From: Taiwanofungus camphoratus
Lineage: Eukaryota > Basidiomycota > Agaricomycetes > Polyporales > Taiwanofungaceae
Length of the DNA stretch: 64,000 nucleotides
Direction of reading: 5' to 3'
Assembly: GCA_003999685.1 (NCBI GenBank)
Contig: CP021226.1
Coordinates: 1,054,001 to 1,118,000 of the forward strand
A program made the position numbers and the translations under genes. Numbering within the stretch: position 1 is the stretch's first letter; each line of letters begins with the position of its first letter. Below the pieces are notes generated by a model. That model did no database searches and had not been told where the DNA came from. It worked only from the letters and a program-made list of their open reading frames with translations. Shown one piece after another: positions 1 to 11,236 of this stretch.

Positions 1-579
1 TAAGATGCTACTGTGGCTTCTCGAGGCGCTGATGCTGATGGACTCACCAATCATGCTGTTCGCGCTCGACGGCATAGCTCGAGCTTGCAGCCGCGAGGAG
101 TGATGCTTGTTGTGTGTCGCGCTCGCAGTTGCCTGTGATGACTAGAAGAAAAAATGAGCAGAGAGCACTGCAAGCGATAGCGCCGCCACTAATGGGGGCA
201 CAAGACCTGCTGAGATGCCGGTAATCGGCTCATCCCGCAATCGTAGCTGCAATATTCTGCAGTGCCCCATGAACATTTTATTCCTGGAAGCTGCCACCTA
301 AAGTTATTTTCTATTTCCGACTGCCTCGGAGGATATCATGATTCTGATACAAAATGGTATCGGGAGCCTGTGTTGTACATCTACCATGTCTAGCCGCCGT
401 AGCATAGCAGCCAATTCAGGGACACGTCCAGCATCACGTGCTGTGTCAGCATAACTTGTCCAATTGGCCCGCACTGGCCCAGGGGCCTTCACAGGCTTAA
501 AAAGACCAGCGCCGGCAGTAACGCCCTGTTGCTGTCTTGGCCCCCTTCCTCCAGTGCCAACCAGTCCTTCGCTGAAACC
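1..579. other. Intergenic, no gene seen
   Basis: Sequence upstream of the DUF6534 gene. Only short overlapping open frames without recognisable motifs are present. It presumably holds the promoter and 5' leader of the gene that starts at 580. I see no repeat, RNA gene or clear regulatory motif here. Confidence 0.5.
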
Positions 580-2930
580 ATGAGCTCGACAGGGGCTCTT
601 CCACCAGCCCCGACTACCCCGGTCCACGAGCTCAACGAGACCTTTGGCGTGCTTCTGATAGGATTCATCTTCGCCGTCACCCTCTATGGTCTGACGTTCT
701 TCCGTGCGTGATCTCTGCTCATACTTGTACTCAAGCTTCGCTCACTGACGGCACACCAGAAACTTACATTTACTACTCTCGTTATCCGGCGGACAACGTG
801 ATATCGAGGTATACGGTACGTCTTCGAGTGTTTGGACATTTCATGCAGACCACTCATCATACGTGATAATCAAGATAAGTCTACTATGGTGGGTTACATT
901 ATCACGTTCTGCTACTCCTGCGGGTGCTTGACATGGTGTATTTCAGGGCGGTGGATACAGCCACAACCACGCTCCGTGAGTCTCGATCTTTGCTATGCTG
1001 TTACGATCAGGTCTTGCTCACAATTCTCGGTCCAGTATCTCACACGTGAGTCCCTCAATGGCTCCTGAGGCTGGTGAAATAGTTCCAAACTTATATTGCG
1101 CCAGCTTGTACTACTACCTTATAACTAGCTTCATGGCCCCTTTTAATGAGCTCGACATCACTAAGTAAGATTTCTTCCTGTCGTCCCATTTACCTCAGTT
1201 GCTGACGCATTTTCTAGGACATTTGTTGTGAGTGTCCTTGATGAATTTAACGGGAAATATTGATGACATCCCATCATTCTGACAGGCAGAGAATGCGCTG
1301 GCGGTACATCCTTGCCCTTTTTTTGTATACCATGGCCCTAACATCATGGCTGTATAGGCGTTCGCAATATTTGTTGTACATATGTAAGATTTTTCTCCCA
1401 ATTTCAAGTGCGATCTGACCCCTTTTTCATAGCTTCTACGCACAGCGCATCTATGTTGGTAAGTGTTCTTCCATAACGCTGTTTCTGACACAGCACCCAT
1501 CAGCAACTCTTTCATCTCACAGTGAATAAAAAGAATCCTGTCATTCCTGGTTTGATTGTATGTCCTTTCACCTCGTGAATACGGGAATTGTTTGATTCGA
1601 CTTGGTTTTACAATGCAGGGGCTTTTCGCGCTAGTGTCATTGGGTACGTTTGTGCCGTCGCTCGGAATGTGTCTGGCCGATCATCCTAAACTATGTTCGT
1701 ACTTTCACAGTGCTTGGCATCGGTGAGTTCTTTTCCCCTTGATCGGCTTAAGTTTGACCAATTTCGTCCTCGTATGATCAGTTTCTGCAGCGAAAATGTG
1801 CGGGTCGTTGTGCCTTAATGTTTTCATGATAATACTAAGTGTTTCGCAGTTCTTCGCGCGCGTTCTTCTACAACTTTGTCGATCATTCAATCAAGGTACG
1901 GATCCTTTTCTCATGTCAACTACTATATGCTGGATAATCCCTCGTGCTTATATACCTCGTATTCACTGTGGAATCAGATCATCACTGGAGTACAATACGG
2001 CCTGTCTGCGCTCTGCGACGTTATGATTGTGCTGTCGCTATTCTGTTATCTGCAGCCTGAACGTTACCCTGCAATGAAGCAGTAAGAATTTGCTTGTATC
2101 AATTGCACAAACCAACGTATTGATAGGGTCTTCCTTGGATCTCAGGAGTAGCAATCGGTTTGACCAAGCAGTCGTAATGCTCTTCAATCGCGGGACTTTC
2201 TTCACGTGTGTATTAGCTACTAGAATATCTTCTATTGTATTTGGGATTGACTGAACATGATCGCAGACTCCTCCAAATTGCGGCTCTCATTCTCGTACGT
2301 ATGACACAACTTTAGCTACAAGGTCGCTCAATGGCTAGTTTTCATTGTAGTTCGTATCCATCCCTCGGCAGCAAGTCTGGGTTTTGTTCCACTTTGTAAC
2401 GAGCAAAAGTAAGTCCAGTGATTCTTATGGTCCATAAGGACCAATCTGATCTTCTGCTTAGCTTACATCAACAGTTTGCTGCTCATGTACGTCGCCTTAA
2501 TGTACCGACTCACTGGAAGTGTTTGACATGTCCCTTCTCCAGGCTCAACTCCCGTAGCTCCCACCGCGGACGTGGGATTAACGAAGAAGACAGCCAGAAC
2601 CAACACAAGAATACCAGCGGGGGCCTGAGTGGCAGTGGTGGCCGCTCAAGGGAAATCTCGCGTGGACAGCTCGGTGTTGTTGATACCGAAAGCAAGGTAT
2701 GCACTCTCCCGGTACCGTCCTCGAGCTATCCACACATCTCGCTTGATGTTTTTCGCGACTGTCAGCCCCCAGGTGCGATGACCATCGAGCTCGACACTAT
2801 CCACTCACGAAGCAATGCCGAGTATGATGATGACGTGAGTCGACTGGTCCTTGATACCGTGATGTTCAAGGCCTTATGTGACGATCATTCCGTAGAGCGA
2901 CAAGCACAAGGGTACTGTCTCAGATATTGA
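580..2930 (+). CDS. DUF6534 seven-helix membrane protein, very intron-rich
   Basis: Predicted integral membrane protein of the basidiomycete DUF6534 family; its function is unknown. The first exon (580-703) encodes a short Pro/Thr-rich N-terminus and helix 1 (GVLLIGFIFAVTLYGLTFF). The second exon (760-815) continues with QTYIYYSRYP, the family hallmark after helix 1. About fifteen further small exons add the segments LLSHTLYYYLITSF, FYAQRIYVVNKKNPVIPG, IITGVQYGLSALCDVMIVLS, NRGTFF and YINSLLLM-LNSR. The last pair is the end of the DUF6534 domain, where the protein normally reads K-Y-NSLL--LNSR. A polar, Gly/Ser-rich cytosolic tail follows up to the stop at 2928-2930. Every exon join I checked keeps frame, so the gene looks intact. 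The weakest parts of the model are the short exons at 860-1060 and a possible extra intron in the tail. Such proteins are numerous in mushroom genomes and may be sensors, but that is only inference. Confidence 0.8.
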
Positions 2931-3333
2931 CCTACAGTAAGTCTGTTGACTTCAGGAGAGTTCTGCTATTGAAGCCGGTACCAGAAAAACCGATCCAGGA
3001 TTCTAAGACGAGAAGGCTTGCATCACTGACGAATTCGTAAAGGGTATCACGCGATATGCGTTGCTTTATTCCGGGGTTGACTCCCTCGTTTAGATTACGT
3101 GAGATGTGGGAATGCCTGATATCTAATATCTATTTCTTGCCTATCACCGTGCTTTCGATTCATGTATGACGTACAAATTCTTGCACTTGCTGTCTACCTG
3201 CACACAATGGGAACATTGGCCATCATGTCTATGAATGTGGCAAGGAAAATGTATTATACAGCATGAACACAGCAAGGTAACAAGCCAAGAAGACTGCCGG
3301 ACATCAAGGGTGAAAGCGAAGGAAGATGTTTCT
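2931..3333. other. Convergent 3' spacer
   Basis: Spacer between the stop of the DUF6534 gene and the stop of ERG26, which converge here. It should hold both 3' UTRs and poly(A) signals. I see no gene in it. Confidence 0.5.
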
Positions 3334-4787
3334 TCACGCTTTTGCAAATTTTTTCTGATCCGCAACGAACCACTGTGATAATGGTAAGACATCCATTTAC
3401 AGAGGTAAAATTGGTCACATACCTCAAGCGTTTTCCTCAAACCCTCCTCCATGCCAACCTGCGGTTCGTACCCCAACACCCTTCGCGCCCTCTCTATGTT
3501 ATGGCATCTCCATACACAGCTAAATGTCACCCTGAAGCGCGTGAATCCAGGGTGCTTGCCAACCAGCCATGCCCACCACTCCGCCGCGCTCGCAAGTACC
3601 ATTCCAACTTCCTTTGATAGGTGGAATGTCCGGCGCTGTGTCTTGTTGGTCGCGAAGTGCTCGTCGAAGAACCGCCACGCAACGCGCGGCACGTCCCAGA
3701 AGTACAACGGTTCTCCGTTCGTGATGAAGAATACTTGCCCGGCGACCTGCAGCGACGCATCATCCTCGCGCTCTAAGGCAGTCTCGGAAAGAGGGTCAAA
3801 CCGCCCCCGTATGGCTGGTCGCTGGGCGGACTGGTGGTGCGGGTTGTCCCAGTTTGCGGTGATCTGCTCCGCGTTTGGCGGTGGGGTTACATATGGCCCG
3901 AGAGGGCGAGACTCGGAGGTAGGCAAGCGTTTGCTGCCGGTAGTGCAGCTAATATAAGGAAGGGCGTATTTGAGCTCCTGCTTGACTGTTTCGGCCTGGT
4001 CAGGTGACATGGGTATAAGACGATCAGCAGCAAGGAGGTGCGCATGGGCGGCATTTGTGATATAGGTCCAGTCGAAGAGATTGGTGTTGTCTCCAACCTG
4101 AAAATGGGTCTGATTGCGCTCATAGACCTCATACAGACCTGTCATCATCTGTCTGTCTCCTGGACTAGCGGTCCGTCAATTCGTGCTATGCGTTACAATC
4201 GAGACGCGCTCACCCAAACAGACCTGCGGGGCGCAAGGCAACGGTGTAGAGGCCGCCCTTCCCATTGGCGGCAAGGACCATTTCTTCTGCCTTTGCCTTC
4301 GACTCATTGTAGGCGTCCATAGCTTTCGCAGGAGGCTGAAGACGTTCGTCAATGTCGATAAGACTCTCTCCATTGAATACGACACCCGCAGAGCTCGTGT
4401 ATACAAGCTTTGGAACACCGTTAGCGACGGCGGCAGCTATCACGGCCTTGGTACCATCAACATTAACTTTCCAATAGAGAGCCGGGTCATCCATGCCGTG
4501 CGGTGGGGATGCGGTGTGTATGATACAGGTTGCACCACTCTGGTGAAAAATATCAGTACTAACAAAACGTAGAACACAAGCGGAGTGATGATTACCCTCT
4601 GTAGTGCTTCCCCCACCTGTCCCTCTTCACTGATGTCGCCTGAGTAGAAGGGGACATCGTGATATCTCTGTACTATGTCGAATACCGATACGGTATCGCC
4701 GCGAGTCACCAAAGCCTCAACGATATGCCTTCCAAGAAAGCCACTTCCACCGATTACTAGGTAGACGTCGCGGATCAGTGCAGACAT
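3334..4787 (-). CDS. ERG26: Sterol-4-alpha-carboxylate 3-dehydrogenase (decarboxylating)
   Basis: Ergosterol pathway enzyme that oxidises and decarboxylates the C-4 carboxysterol during C-4 demethylation, together with ERG25 and ERG27 on the ER. It is a short-chain 3-beta-HSD-type Rossmann protein. The N-terminus has the dinucleotide motif VIGGSGFLGRHIV (GxxGxxG). Further on are YTSSAGVVF, the catalytic YNESKAKAE (YxxxK), LRPAGLFGPG, and the family signatures FDWTYITNAAHAHLLA and FFITNGEPLYFWD. Four exons: 4787-4596, 4539-4214, 4164-3423 and 3372-3334. They join in frame to 432 residues, normal for fungal ERG26. The last 39-nt exon supplies the C-terminus WFVADQKKFAKA, which was chosen because reading on past LRKTLE gives an unrelated tail. 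The start ATG at 4787 lies just before the Rossmann strand. The gene is divergent from the Borealin-like gene, with starts 290 bp apart. Confidence 0.93.
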
Positions 4788-5077
4788 GGTTGGTTGTTTC
4801 GACCCAGGTTGCGTGGGGAGATGCTGAATCTTGAGCGGACCAGGAAAGGCTTCAAACACTTCATGAGTTCTCGAGAGTGGGACCACGTCCAATTCCAAAT
4901 TATTATTGGATATTGGTAATAACACGAGGCCCGATTATGTAACAGGTTAAATAATATCAATATTAAATACAGTGGTCGCAGTCACATGTTGGACGCGCTG
5001 TCCAACCTGCTGCCCATACTACTTGGACTCGTCGACACTTCGCTTAGCAGCTGCATAGCACAATCACTCAGACCATC

Positions 5078-6544
5078 ATGCAAGGGATGTTTTCCAAGCA
5101 AAAATACACGTTAGAGGAAAAGAAGCAGCTCCTTGCTAATCTCGACTTGGAAGGTAAAGTATGGTCGCATTCGATCCCGGTTCACATTTCATAACTTTCG
5201 GACGGCAGTGGATCATCGTACGCGTCAATTAGAGGAATGGCTAGCCGATGCCCTAGAGAACTTCCGCAGACACCAGGAAGGCCTCATTTCCCGCATGCCA
5301 CGTCTCGTACGCGATATCACAATGAGAGAATTTGCGAAATACAATGGCAATGTTCAAGAGTGTGTCAAGGGCCTAAAGAGAAATATCCTAGGTGCAGACG
5401 ACAACACAATTGATAAAGGAACGAGGAAGAGGAAATGGGTTGCGTCGCAGGACGCGACAGATAAATCAGAAGACAAGACAGGGCCGAGTAATGCTGCACA
5501 GGAAGCCGAGTCATCAAGACGCGTGAAAAGCGGTGAGTCAGTGCCTATCGTTGTATTCTTTTATCTTGACATTTCGCAGCTCGTACCATGATTGCTACTC
5601 CCAAGAAGAAACCAGGCCTTTCAACTGGTCTAGGAACTACTCAAAGAGCACGATTTCCCCTTCCGAAGACTCCAGGGACGGTGTGTAATGCATGTCTGTC
5701 TTGATCGCTAACCCTCTGATATACAGTTCCATAGTCCCGAACATTACAACGCATACCTTCTGGGGCCATGTCTCCCAGTCCCCACAAGGGTAGCTCTATG
5801 AAAACTCCGCTATTCCTCCGCCCACCATCCCGCCCGGCTTCACCGTCCAAACTCGCGTCACCTTCGAAACCTTTGCATCCCAATCCCTCATCGCGACATG
5901 TCCGACCTCCATCTTCATCTTTCAATCCTACTATTCCCGCCTCACAACTTCGCTGGCCTCGTAAAGATGAGAGTATGCTCAGCCTCAATGGTTCTCCACT
6001 CGCTAATCCATATCAACTCGGCCTGAACGGCTGGATGAAGACAATGGCCGAAGGTGGGGGAGGCGATGAAACTGAAAGTGACGGCAGCGAGAACGAAGTA
6101 GGCAAGAATATCGTAGGTGGAAGGATATTACACAAGAAGAACAGCATTACCATCCGCTCATCGTCGCAACCGTCGGGTGCCCCGAATGGCTCACATTCCA
6201 GAACAAATTCCCAGGCGAGCATCATTGCAACACCACATGCCACACATTCGCGCTCTAATTCCCACAACAACACCAACACCAGCGGCTTCATTCCTACGCG
6301 TTCAAACCACCAGCCGAATCAAGTCAGTGCACCCGACCGGACCCCGATGAAGACTTCCCCGTCGTTAACGGCGCTCGTAGCTGTACCCACGAAAGACGGC
6401 CATGTTCTCGAATTCGACCCTTTCAAGACTTCGCCTGAAGAAATAGATGCGCTTGAGGGCATTATGGATAGCGCCAAAAAGCAGGCGAAAGAGGATATGA
6501 CTCGGCTGATACAAGTTGCGGTCGAGCGCTGGAAGATCAGCTGA
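5078..6544 (+). CDS. Borealin/Nbl1 N-terminal domain protein (chromosomal passenger complex)
   Basis: Likely Borealin/Nbl1 subunit of the chromosomal passenger complex, which with INCENP and Survivin targets Aurora B to centromeres. The first ~90 residues match the Nbl1/Borealin N-terminal helix region: YTLEEKKQLLANLDLEV, then RQLEEWLADALENFRRH, then IPRLV-like MPRLVRDITMREFAKYNGNV. The rest is long, Ser/Pro-rich and probably disordered, with SPSK and TP sites that could be CDK targets. A conserved-looking segment follows (SLNGSPLANPYQL), and the C-terminus is helical (FDPFKTSPEEIDALEGIMDSAKKQAKED). Exons 5078-5153, 5209-5532, 5580-5680 and 5735-6544 join in frame to 436 residues. The last intron has two nearby acceptors. 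Only the downstream one (exon from 5735) keeps the frame. Length and layout fit basidiomycete Borealins. Confidence 0.82.
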
Positions 6545-6744
6545 TAACAGCATGTATTCCACATTCATTGCATTGCATCCTCTCGCTATATTATAGCTGT
6601 ATTCTTGTGTTTCGTAACTTACTAACAATTTTTGGACCTCCGCGCAACGTAACGACTTATGTATGCATTTTTGTGTCCTCTCCTGCTCATATCCTGCGGC
6701 TAAGATAGTGCAATTCAATAATGAGAAGCATTCACTGATACGGT

Positions 6745-9700
6745 TCATCCTGTCATGACTTCAAGATGTGCTGCTCTACATGTCGTCTGCTCACGATCAC
6801 GGACCTTTACTAGAAGTGAAGATCCGACGGCAAGTCTGAAAGTGTATCGGATGTGAGAGGGACAATCACAGGAGAAGTGAATTACTTGCCTCACGGCTTG
6901 CTGTTTGAGCTCAAAAAGTTGCGCAACGGAGATGGCTCCAATGGCATAACCTTCTCCGCGGGAGAGCGAATAGTGACCAGTACTAATATAGCCGATGATC
7001 GAATCTTGCGAAGGTACTAGTTTTGAGAGCTGCAATCGCAAACGCCGTGAGTCCGGCGTGAGAGACTCAATGATCCTACTGACCTCAGTTTCATCGGGAC
7101 TTTCTTCCGTTAAACCGGTACCTTGTCTCCGCACCGCAATTGACTTGTACCACTTTTTAGCTTCTTCATCAACCACCGTATAGATGAGTGCCAGATCCTG
7201 AGGGCAGCCCCTTCCGCAGAGAGTTAACCTTACTGATACTAGTGCGCCTGTCCATAGCTCGTCCGCCTTGACACTAGGGTTTAAGGGATTCTGCCGGCGC
7301 TTGATGCGCATCTGGTCTAGGCAATCCAGTAAGCCAGCCCCCGGGTTGAACATGGACGAGATATTCCCAATGATTGATTGCACATCTACACCTCGAAGGA
7401 GCCAATGTTGAATTTTCTTCTTCGTCTTGTTAGTATTCTCTGACGTTGAGGCGATAGCAGCACTATTCCTCTGTGCACTGATAAGGTCCATGTCGTCTCT
7501 ACAGCCGTTTTCCCCAGCCGGAAGCGCATCTTCCAGGCCCAGGACGATCTCCCAATCAGGCTGCCATGGGCTCTTCGTCCCCACCTTATCGAAATTCGTC
7601 CTTTTAGCGGGCGGTTTGCGCTCCCACCTGTCCCGCTCCTCTTGAGCCCAGTCGTCCATGTATCTACCATATGCCTCCGTTGACGGATAATCGCGGGGGA
7701 AATACGCACAGCCAGCCTCGAAAGCTTGTGTCTGACGCTCACGCTGGCCCCCTACACGAGTGCCTGTATAGACGAGAGATGAGAAAAAAGGCATAGCCCA
7801 TCCTGAAGGAATGATCAAAGTCCATCCGTGTAAGGAGGGCGAGGTACTAGAATGCTGCTCGGAAGACGGAGAGACTGCCGACGTGCTCTCGACCGATCGT
7901 TGTATGAGTACGACAGGTACGCGATCGTCTTGACGCTGCGCTAGTAAGGGGGTACCAGGCACAAGGTTCTATGCATTGTCACCGATGAGGATGCGGCAAC
8001 GTGCTCGAGTATGAACGAAGACAGCTCACGTTAGACTTCCGTTGGTCAATGTCTTTCTTTTTATACTGCGGCTTTCGGAGTCTATTTCGCACGTCATCTT
8101 TCCAGATTTCGGTTTGTGCGAGCGCTGCAGACGGAAACACAGATAAGGGCGACGATTCTGGTGAAGTGTAGTCAATCTTTGTGTTCTTGGGGGGGAAGCT
8201 GGATTGATCAACATACGGTCATTGCCGAAATTGAGATTGTGTCATTATACCCAAGGCTTGAAACATACCTCAGTCGAGGATCATGGACTGTAAAGCCGAT
8301 GACCATCCCACGCGGAAGCGATCCAGTGGTCTGCAGACGATCGAGAGAATTCCAGAACTAGAGAGTATCCTAAGGTGGTGTCCGATATAGACCCAAAAGA
8401 GGAACATACATTGAGAAACTCCTTGCACTTGGTAGGATTAGTAGCTTGCATATCATCTCGCGCTGGTTTAAGAACACCCTTGATGACTTGGGTCGATTTC
8501 GGGCCCATAATCTCAAAGACATTGAAATGTTCTCTCAAATCTACAAGCTCTACTTCAGCAACTTTGTCGCCAGGGGTGGATTTACGGAATGCTTCCAAAG
8601 CGAATGACGCAGCCGTCTGCAACGTCTGGTGGACTTCAGTGACGACCAACGGATGGACACGAATCCAAATGGTTCGAAAGGTGCCTGCGTTAGGGGCGCT
8701 TTGCGGCATAGAACCTATTGCTCTTTCCGGCTCCTTTCCCTTTCCCTTGCCCTTTCGTTTCCGCTTACTTGTGGTCGAAGCCTGAGCAGCAGACCGAACG
8801 GGAGCGGCTCCAGGATCGACTTCGGCTGCTGAAGGTATTGGTCGCCAAATGATCGTGATTGGTGCAATCAAATCATACGGATATGACTCGTACTTATAGA
8901 TATGCGTCTCACATGCCCGAGCACCGGTCAAAAACCTACACATGTAAGTGCGCACGGAATCTTGCATTGAAACAGTGACTGTCACCTTTTGGCGCTAGGG
9001 CTCGGACCTTGAAAGTCACAACAACTGTCCATTATTGCCCGCAGGACGTCCTCGGGCCCATTTATTTCCAGGAACGCAAAGTAAGATGCGTCATGAAGGA
9101 TTGAACCATGCATAGATGCACGATGAGAAGGTCTATAAGCTTTCTCAGTGGGCTGCACTGCCTAAATTACAAATGAGTGAGCTGCATAGACACATAGAAC
9201 GGACTATTTACTAATCTGTATCCCCACATGTTTTCCATTTTCATCCGCTTGGCATGCCACAGGTGTGTTTCCAGCCATGTCTTATCACCTTCGAATAATT
9301 ATGATAAAACCCAGATTCGACGACGGCTTGGTATGAATAAACCAAAACTTACGTTGCCGCTTAAGTAATTCCTGGGTACGTGAGACACGTTTGGCCTTGC
9401 CGCGCTTGGGTATGGAGCGTCCTAATGCCTTGCGGCGCATCGGGTCCATCTTCGCGTGAATCAGATTAGGGAGCCGAACCAAATGAACTTCGAAGGGTCA
9501 CTCACTTCGGCTTGGGCCTTGTCTCGCAGACGCAGCGGCACACGACGGACATCATGACTGGCAGCTCTCCTCCGTAAATGCCTGGGAAGCTGCTGCCAAG
9601 CTCGTTGTGTGGCATTTGAACTGAAAGAGTGAGATTGTTCACATGCACACGAAAGATCCACGGAAGTCAAAGAGTGGCACACCTTGCATTTTGCATGGCG

Positions 9701-10071
9701 TCATGCATAGCATTCATTTCATATGCACGAGCCTGTAATACCAGCCGTGAGACGTGAATTCAAGGAGATTTATTATATGCATACCTCTGCAAATCTCTCA
9801 ACATCTAACGAACTCGGCAATCCTTGCATGCCTATGAATCGTGAACACCAACGACTGTCCATCTCTCGGAGAAGTGCATCTAGGAAGTATGCTTACCATC
9901 GAAGCGAACAGATCTGGACGGACCTGCGACAGCGTTCCCAGATACGGCAGCGGTGGAGGAAGTTGGTTGCACAGCTATTGTACGTGCAATTGCTGTCTTT
10001 TGTTTCTTCCGTTCGCGTGCAGTGGGTTCGTTGGTGTCCGTATAGTCATCGCCCTTGCGCTTAGGTGGCAT
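6745..10071 (-). CDS. POP1: Ribonuclease P/MRP protein subunit POP1
   Basis: Largest protein subunit of nuclear RNase P and RNase MRP (tRNA 5' and pre-rRNA processing). The start at 10071 opens with a basic nuclear-type N-terminus (MPPKRKGDD, then RERKKQK). The POP1 domain follows over several exons: LPSSLDVERFAEARAYEMNAMHDAM, SSNATQRAWQQLPRHLRRRAASHD, MDPMRRKALGRSIPKRGKA, and KTWLETHLWHAKRMKMENMWGYRLA (given here in short parts; in the protein they are contiguous blocks). The middle carries TGSLPRGMVIGFTVHDPRL. The C-terminal POPLD domain shows GWTLIIPSGWAMPFFSSLVYTG and, near the end, SRGEGYAIGAISVAQL. About ten exons. The last intron appears to be a 54-nt GC-AG intron (see findings). The gene is tail to tail with the Borealin-like gene (200 bp) and head to head with the orphan coiled-coil gene (204 bp between start codons). 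Confidence 0.92.
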
Positions 10072-10275
10072 GATCTACGACTTGTATGCTCGAGAAACTC
10101 AGAAGCAGGCCGCAAACAGACTTGCCGGAAAATTAGTATGATAAACGTGAAATCGACAACCGTGCGGTGAAGGAGTCGACGAACAGGCCATCGGGCACGC
10201 GATCAACGCGCCTTCTTGTTTTGGACGACGCGTCCTACACGACCCGAAGGCGACCTGGCATTCGCCACAGCGACC

Positions 10276-11027
10276 ATGTCCTCCATCCTGGCCCGTCATC
10301 TCGCATCGTCACGATCATTTCCGTCTCGCGTTGCAGGCCGGTTTTTGTCGACTACTAGGGTCGTCCGCGAAGAAGCAACACCCAATCTCGGGACGGTCCC
10401 ACCGCCTAAGAAGCCTGTGGGCGCATTTCGCGGCGGGTGCGTTGGCCGACCAGCTCTCATCTATCTAACATACAGGAATTTATGTGGAAGGCTTGGTCAT
10501 GAAGGATTGTAGGCTTCCTGTTTGGATTCTCCCTAGCGTCTTCACTGGCGGCGTACCATCTACTTGAGGAGTATAAGCTAGCTTCCGCAGCTTTGCAGGC
10601 AAGTGTGGAAGAACTGGCGCTGAGCACACAGAAGGTAACTTTCGGTCGTCATCAAATTCGAGGTATCTGAATGGAGGTTGCATAGGTCTCTGCTCATGTT
10701 CGAAGAATAGAAGCCGTAGAGAAAGATCTGAAGGCATTGGGTGATGCATCTGCGACGAAGGAGGACTTCTCGAGGGTGCGGGCCGAGATGAAGAAGTTGT
10801 ATGACGGTCTGCATGTTGGTACGTTAATCCGTATCCCGCTACATAGCGCTCGCTGAATGGCCGCGTTACAGAATTCCTGGATCTCAGGTCACACGTCTGG
10901 GGTATTCGTAAGTGCCCGCTACATATGTGTGTCGTTCCGTAGGCTCATTTATCGCGTCTCAAATAATGTAGAACAAGATCTCCACTCTCTATCAAAAAAG
11001 GAGTCTGCATCTGTTCGTGTTGTATAG
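10276..11027 (+). CDS. Orphan membrane/coiled-coil protein with mitochondrial-type N-terminus
   Basis: Not recognised as a named family. Five exons (10276-10436, 10505-10634, 10686-10818, 10872-10907, 10972-11027) join in frame to 171 residues. The N-terminus is rich in Arg, Ser and Ala with almost no acidic residues (ARHLASSRSFPSRVAGRFLS), typical of a mitochondrial presequence with likely cleavage near RFLSTT. One hydrophobic segment follows (GIVGFLFGFSLASSLAAYHL, about residues 54-73). The rest is charged and helical with heptad-like spacing (VRRIEAVEKDLKAL, FSRVRAEMKKLYDGL), predicted coiled coil. The layout of presequence, single membrane span and coiled coil suggests an inner-membrane protein with a soluble coiled-coil domain. 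That location is inferred, and function is unknown. The join at exon 2 was chosen because an earlier acceptor runs into a stop. Confidence 0.78.
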
Positions 11028-11236
11028 AGCTGAATATACCATACCGCCTTCTATTGCAATATGCGATGAGACTTCAGGACGGCCGCCTATGTCTAAAAAT
11101 TTGGTCTCTCGGTCTATTGCAACTCTTGTCCTGCCAACTGCTTGATATTATTTCATTGTACATCAGCTGCTTTCAGCTGTCATATTGATAATTCAAAGAG
11201 CGGGGTGGCTCCATAACAATCTGGTGATCCAATGAA

